Positions 59,470 through 64,000 of a DNA stretch of 64,000 nucleotides are shown one piece after another; position 1 is the stretch's first letter; every line of letters begins with the position of its first letter. Below the pieces are notes generated by a model. It saw nothing but the letters and a program-made list of their open reading frames with translations, had not been told where the DNA came from and did no database searches. This DNA comes from Pollenia angustigena (Eukaryota > Arthropoda > Insecta > Diptera > Polleniidae). A program made the position numbers and the translations under genes. The DNA is taken from positions 182,725,253 through 182,789,252 of the forward strand of contig OV884060.1 of assembly GCA_930367215.1 (NCBI GenBank), written 5' to 3'.

Positions 59470-59632
59470 ATATTTTACAATATTTTTCGTTTTGTTCCGT
59501 ACATACTACTTTATAAATAAAGTTGAATTTCTTTATTATAGTATAATTATATATTTTAAATAATAAATTCAACTATTTACTTATAAAATAGTAGGTATGT
59601 ATGGAACAGAACAAAACGACAAATATTGTAAA
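59470..59632. repeat. Hairpin with ~65-bp arms
   Basis: TATATTTTACAATATTTTTC, then GTTTTGTTCCGTACATACTA, is repeated in inverse as TAGTAGGTATGTATGGAACA to ATTGTAAAATATA. A second small hairpin (CTCATTTTTCAGTCATGAGG / CCTCATTCATGAAAAATGAG) follows at about 59661-59723. Both are likely small MITEs. Confidence 0.7.
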
Positions 59633-59828
59633 ATATAAAGCAGAGTACCGAAACGTTCGCTCATTTTTCAGTCATGAGGTGAGGAAAAAAAATATTTTGA
59701 ATTTCCTCATTCATGAAAAATGAGCAAACAAAAAAATTCATATGTGAATTTGTCAGATATGAAAAATTTTAAAAAATTCACATTCAAATTCCTCATAATG
59801 AAAAAAACGCGATTTGCCCGACCATTAA

Positions 59829-60229
59829 CAGCGGAAAAATGAAGAAGTAACGAGGCCTTAAAGAAGGCCTTTTTACCGATATTAAGTTTTTCAGTCGCAT
59901 TCCAACTGTATTAGGACAACAAGGTTCTATCTTACATGTGGCTTAGGTGCATACAGATCCTTGTTGTCCTAAGGTCGCAAATTGTTGTTGCTAATAACGC
60001 GACGTGAGTAAATTAATAACTTAACTTGCTACACATTCCAACATAACTGCTAATAAAACTATTTCGACAGGCCTTATCTCAGAAAAGATAATTTGAATTT
60101 GTAAAATATTTCATAAAACCCATTCTAAAAGACCTTTTCGAAGAAGGCAGAGCGGAATAAGTAAAAGTTTATTGAAAATCAAGTTGTAAACCTTCTTTAA
60201 GGCCTGAAAAGTCGCAATTTTTCCCGCTA
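59829..60229. mobile_element. Degraded relative of the CCCAGCGG MITE
   Basis: AGCGGAAAAATGAAGAAGTA, then GAGGCCTTAAAGAAGGCC, is inverse to GGCCTGAAAAGTCGCAATTT then TTCCCGCTAG. The interior has AAGGCCTT and AAGAAGG motifs like 8083-8506, and a TCCTTGTTGTCCTAAGGTCG/GGACAACAAGG inverted pair. Boundaries are approximate. Confidence 0.5.
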
Positions 60230-61499
60230 GGCAGCACGATAGCCTGTTTGTGTTTTGTAAAATTATTTGTTGGCTGGTAAACTAAAATGTGTTTTTTTTT
60301 TTTATTTTGTAAAATATTTTGTGATGCCTTTAAAAAGGTCTGTTTTTTTTTTTGTTTAAAAGACATAAAGGCAAAACTTATTGAAAAAAAATTACTACCT
60401 GCAAGAATTGAAGACATGTATTTGGTCTCGTAAAAAAAATTTGGTTTGTGGACCACGCGCAACGGTGTTGAAAACACTACATTGAATTTACAATAACTGG
60501 CATAATTTATCGCGAAACAATCAAATTACATTAATGCAACAATAAAACAAATTTTCTTACCCATCAACCATACTTACTGTCGCTTTGCTTGTGGCGAAAC
60601 AAGACTTTGTTAGTGTTTTCCAAATAACTTTACCTACGTAAGAAAAGTGTTTTCAGCAATAAAAACCTATCGTCGCGATTGGAACAGAAACCAAAATATT
60701 TTTACAAACAAAAAATACCAACAACTTCTTGTGTCTATTTTTTTATTCTTCAATAATTTCTGCATAGAGGTACGTTTTTTTAACGAAATAAAAAGTGACC
60801 TTTTTTAAAGGCACCAAAGAATTGTTTACACAAACAAAAATCATATCGTCAGCCTTTATCCAAACATTATTAGAAAATTTTAATTTGATTTGTTTTGTTG
60901 GTTACGATTAACATTACATATTTTTATAAAATTTTAAACTGCTACCTAAAAAAATATCCAAGTTATTTACAAAATTAAATATTACGTTTCATCAAAAATA
61001 CAATTTTTTTTAACAACATAATGTATAATCTAACTCAAGAAAAAATTAATATTAATATTTTTAAACGTCAAAACTGGGTAATTTGTTTTATAACTGCTAC
61101 CAGGGTGTTAGTGGAATTAGTGATCAGACTAAAAATTATTGCAGAAGAAAAAGTAATAAAAGTTCTGTAAAATGGTAAAAGCCGTCTCCATATACATACG
61201 TATATATTACAAAATTTATAACAAGTGTGACTATCAGCTTCTCCCTTATAGGACTGTTTGAAATTTTGCAGCCTACCCCATTGCACTTCCAAACGCTAAA
61301 AATTTCTAAGAATAAATGGTAACATCTGCAGTTCCTCAAATTTTTGTTTCCATCAGACTGTCATCATTATTATGATAGTATCCTTATGAGTTATAATATC
61401 TAGGCATGTATTTCCTTTTTAATAAATTTAAATAAATCTGTATGGGACCATAAAATTTCTTAATTATAATATAAAAAGTTTATAATACAAAAGAAATAT
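60230..61499. other. A+T-rich unassigned DNA
   Basis: No gene, RNA or convincing element ends. Confidence 0.6.
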
Positions 61500-62700
61500 T
61501 TTTAATCCAAATTTTAATATTTTTAATCAGGCTTGAGTTCATCAAATTAAATTTTTCATTAAAATATTTTTATGAAGAAAGGAATTTTACAACATGAAAA
61601 TTAATTAAAACTAGTTTTCGCCTTATGGTCAAAATTCGACCATGATTTTTTTTTTTTTTTTTTGTAAATATTAGTATTGTGGTTATTTTATTGAACTATT
61701 TATGGTTTTTAATCCAAATTTTTAATATTTTTAATTAGGCTTAAGTTCATTAAATTTAATTTTCATTAAATTATTTTTATGAAGAAAGGAATTTTACAAC
61801 ATGAAAATCAATTAAAATTTACTGATAATTTTTCATTCTTTGACTCAATCTGGGCTCGAACCCAGGTGTTTACGGACAGGTTACCCTGACATGTTTTGAT
61901 TGCAACCACTCAATCTCCTCAGAGGGCTTGCCGTTTAGCACTCGCAGCCATCGACGACTGCTGACGTCATTAGTCAAACATCAATCCTTAAACCAAATTG
62001 TATTTTAACATTTGGTAGATCGAAATTTGCTTTCGAATGATTATCTATTTTAAATTTATTTTACATGTTTTTTTCTTACTTCTGTTTTTTCGTACTTTTG
62101 TCAAGAATTCTTCTTGAAGTCCAAAGTATGTACATTATTTTTGTTTTTGTTTTTCATTTTTGTGTCTTTCTTTTTATTGTTGACCTTTTTCAGCACAACT
62201 TAAAGGACAAATGCAAACATAGAGCTCGTGCCTTAGCTTTAACAATAATTAGTATTGTGGTTATTTTGTTGAATTATTTATGGTTTTTAATCCAAATTTT
62301 TAATATTTTTAATTAGGTTTAAGTTCATGAAATTTAATTTTTCATTAAATTATTTTTATGAAGAAAGGAATTTTACCACATGAGAATTAATTAAAATTGT
62401 TATTGATAATCTTTCATTCTTGACGTGGCTGGGGCTTGAACCCCGGCCGGCAGGTTACTATGACATGTTTCGATTGCAACCACTCAATCTCCTCAGAGGG
62501 CTTGCCGTTTAACACTCGCAGCCATCGACGACTGCTGACGTCATTAGTCAAACATCAATCCTTAAACCAAATTGTATTTAACCTTTGGTAGATCGAAATT
62601 TGCTTTGAATGATTATCTATTTTAATTTATTTTAACATGTTATTCCTTTACTTCTGTTTTTTCGTACTTTTGTCAAGAGTTCTTCTTGAAGAAAACATAA
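61500..62700 (-). repeat. Tandem dimer of tRNA-related repeat (~580-bp unit)
   Basis: Two units follow each other. Each has TTTTAATCCAAATTTTTAAT, the block GAAGAAAGGAATTTTAC(A/C)AC, a tRNA-like head on the minus strand (61848-61955 and 62423-62528), the block CAAACATCAATCCTTAAACC, then TCTGTTTTTTCGTACTTTTG. The B boxes are GGGTTCGAGCCC and GGGGTTCAAGCCCC. The 83-codon frame at 62065-62316 resembles the one at 37461-37712 because both lie in the same repeat. Confidence 0.75.
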
Positions 62701-62751
62701 TTCATCTAAGTATATATGAATTTATTTGTTTCGAGCATTTATTTTTTCCTG

Positions 62752-63230
62752 CAAAGTGGATCGATTTGGCGGGTGACCAACCTCCGGTTCATATTTAATC
62801 TTCTACGTGAGTAATTTAATTGTGTAAGTTCAGTATAAAATAATACCAATTGAAAAACAAAAAAGTATCAAAAAGTCTCCTTTATATATTGTCATCCACT
62901 CAGGACGTTGCACGTTTAATTTTGTGTTTATATGTCTAATACTAACGAAAATTATCAAAGTACCAGATGTAGAACGAAAAAGTACCAAAAAGCTCCCCTT
63001 ACATGTTCTTATTCACCCAGTTTAATGTACAAGTTTATCTTTATAGGTCGAATATTAACGAAAATTCAAAAAGTTCCAGATGAAAAACAAAAAATACCAG
63101 CATTTTTTATTATTTATTATATAATATTATGTTCTATATTATAGAAAATTTAAAAATTATCACATGAAGCACAGAAAAGTAAAAAAAAAAAAAATTTTGT
63201 TTCCCATATTTCTCTTCTTTTTCTCCCCAC
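62752..63230 (-). repeat. Interspersed repeat T, truncated copy
   Basis: AGTGGATCGATTTGGCGGGT then GACCAACCTCCGGTTCA matches repeat T near 47735-47765. It is followed by two or three minisatellite-like units (AATATTAACGAAAATTCAAA then AAGTTCCAG). Same orientation as 45371-47856, with both ends missing. Confidence 0.65.
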
Positions 63231-64000
63231 GGAGCTGCGGTTGACAAACAAAGAAAGAAAGCGTTCTTAACAGTTTTGCCTGGTCTGATTTATATAGTCG
63301 AAATATTCGAAAACCGGTTTCGAATAATCGATCACCCTAACTTTTTATTATTTGATAATTGAAAATAAATTTTCCCAGCAAACACAGAAATACATCTTAT
63401 GTATTGCCAAACGTATTGCCTGGATGAAAAATGTTATTGCGGCAATAATCGATTTCGGGAAGAAACGTGTCTCGATGGCAATACTTCTAAGCAATACGAA
63501 AGCGATACTTCTAGATGATTAACTAGCAATATCGCCAGATAACCACTTTTAAGAAACTAGGAAGATATCAACAAAATATCATTGGGATGATAAAAAGAAG
63601 ATTTTGCATTGAAAAAAATTATCATTTGTGTACAAAGAAGCACAGCTTTTTATTTAAAATTAAATAGGTAATTTATACGTATAAATTTTACTTAACATAA
63701 TAGGTATAATTTATAATTAAAATAAAGTAAAAAAATATACATAAATATTTAGTTTCCACCAAATTCTTGAAAAAACCTACCAGTGCTTTAAAATTGCATC
63801 CAGGGTTGAGAAATTCTTGACTCAATTTAAAAGGAAACAGATCAATATTTAACCGATTTTTTTAATTTAAATATTTACCTTTTGCAGAATATTTTGGGAA
63901 ATAGTTTTTAAGTTTTAATAATTGGATTAATTTTTATTTTTTATTTATGACGTATGTATTAAATTTAAAAAAAAATGTTCTGTCTATGTTGCGTAGTTTT
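63231..64000. other. A+T-rich unassigned DNA
   Basis: GCAATAC/GTATTGC motifs cluster at 63408-63500 and may be a worn relative of the ATTGCT-rich repeat. No gene. Confidence 0.4.

Noticed and set aside
59066..59520. Overlapping Lys/Phe-rich frames on both strands
   Set aside because: They come from long A and T runs; no domain or start context is convincing.

Overview
The window looks like non-coding, repeat-packed nuclear DNA of a higher dipteran fly. The evidence is the strong A+T bias, the many mini-me-type repeats (a TA-rich stretch, a conserved core, then a GTCY run, a repeat type I know from dipterans), and dozens of short inverted-repeat elements with TA, TWA or 8-bp target duplications. 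I see no host protein gene, rRNA or functional tRNA. Species cannot be fixed from this window. It could be intergenic DNA or a very large intron.

Region 1-20 kb: small non-autonomous DNA transposons, many nested. They include hAT-type elements (5260-6308 with a perfect 8-bp duplication; 18765-19771), TA-flanked elements (11868-12078, 12632-13438, 13533-14097, 15213-16147), a pogo/Tigger-like element (16628-17125), and a decayed hAT transposase C-terminus at 7240-7489. Region 20-34 kb: mini-me repeats (20952-21895; the abutting pair 24306-26042 and 26045-26985), a PIF/Harbinger-like insertion inside one of them, a 2.3-kb foldback element (28824-31126) carrying a dated TA insertion, and two nested copies (31404-33391 containing 31942-33059) of a family also present at 1730-2706. 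Region 34-48 kb: hairpin elements, tRNA-derived repeat units, and copies of a repeat (40911-41825, 45371-47856) containing a ~115-bp minisatellite.

Region 47.9-58.4 kb is the most informative part. A hAT-BED transposase pseudogene (minus strand, about 48131-55020) has been broken up by later insertions. One insertion (48467-51816) and a neighbouring element (55149-58346) are related, apparently full-length DNA transposons. Each has CAC-starting terminal inverted repeats (CACNSTGCTACA), a TTA target duplication and a three-exon gene. After removal of two short GT-AG introns, each gene gives an uninterrupted 545- or 562-residue protein with cysteine pairs and a probable D-D-E catalytic triad. 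The first insertion sits in a hAT codon, and removing it with one TTA copy restores the hAT reading frame. A 1.7-kb palindromic array of ~470-bp units (53064-54794) splits the same hAT gene.

Region 58.4-64 kb returns to hairpin elements, a tandem dimer of the tRNA-related repeat (about 61500-62700), a fragment of the minisatellite-bearing repeat, and unassigned A+T-rich DNA.
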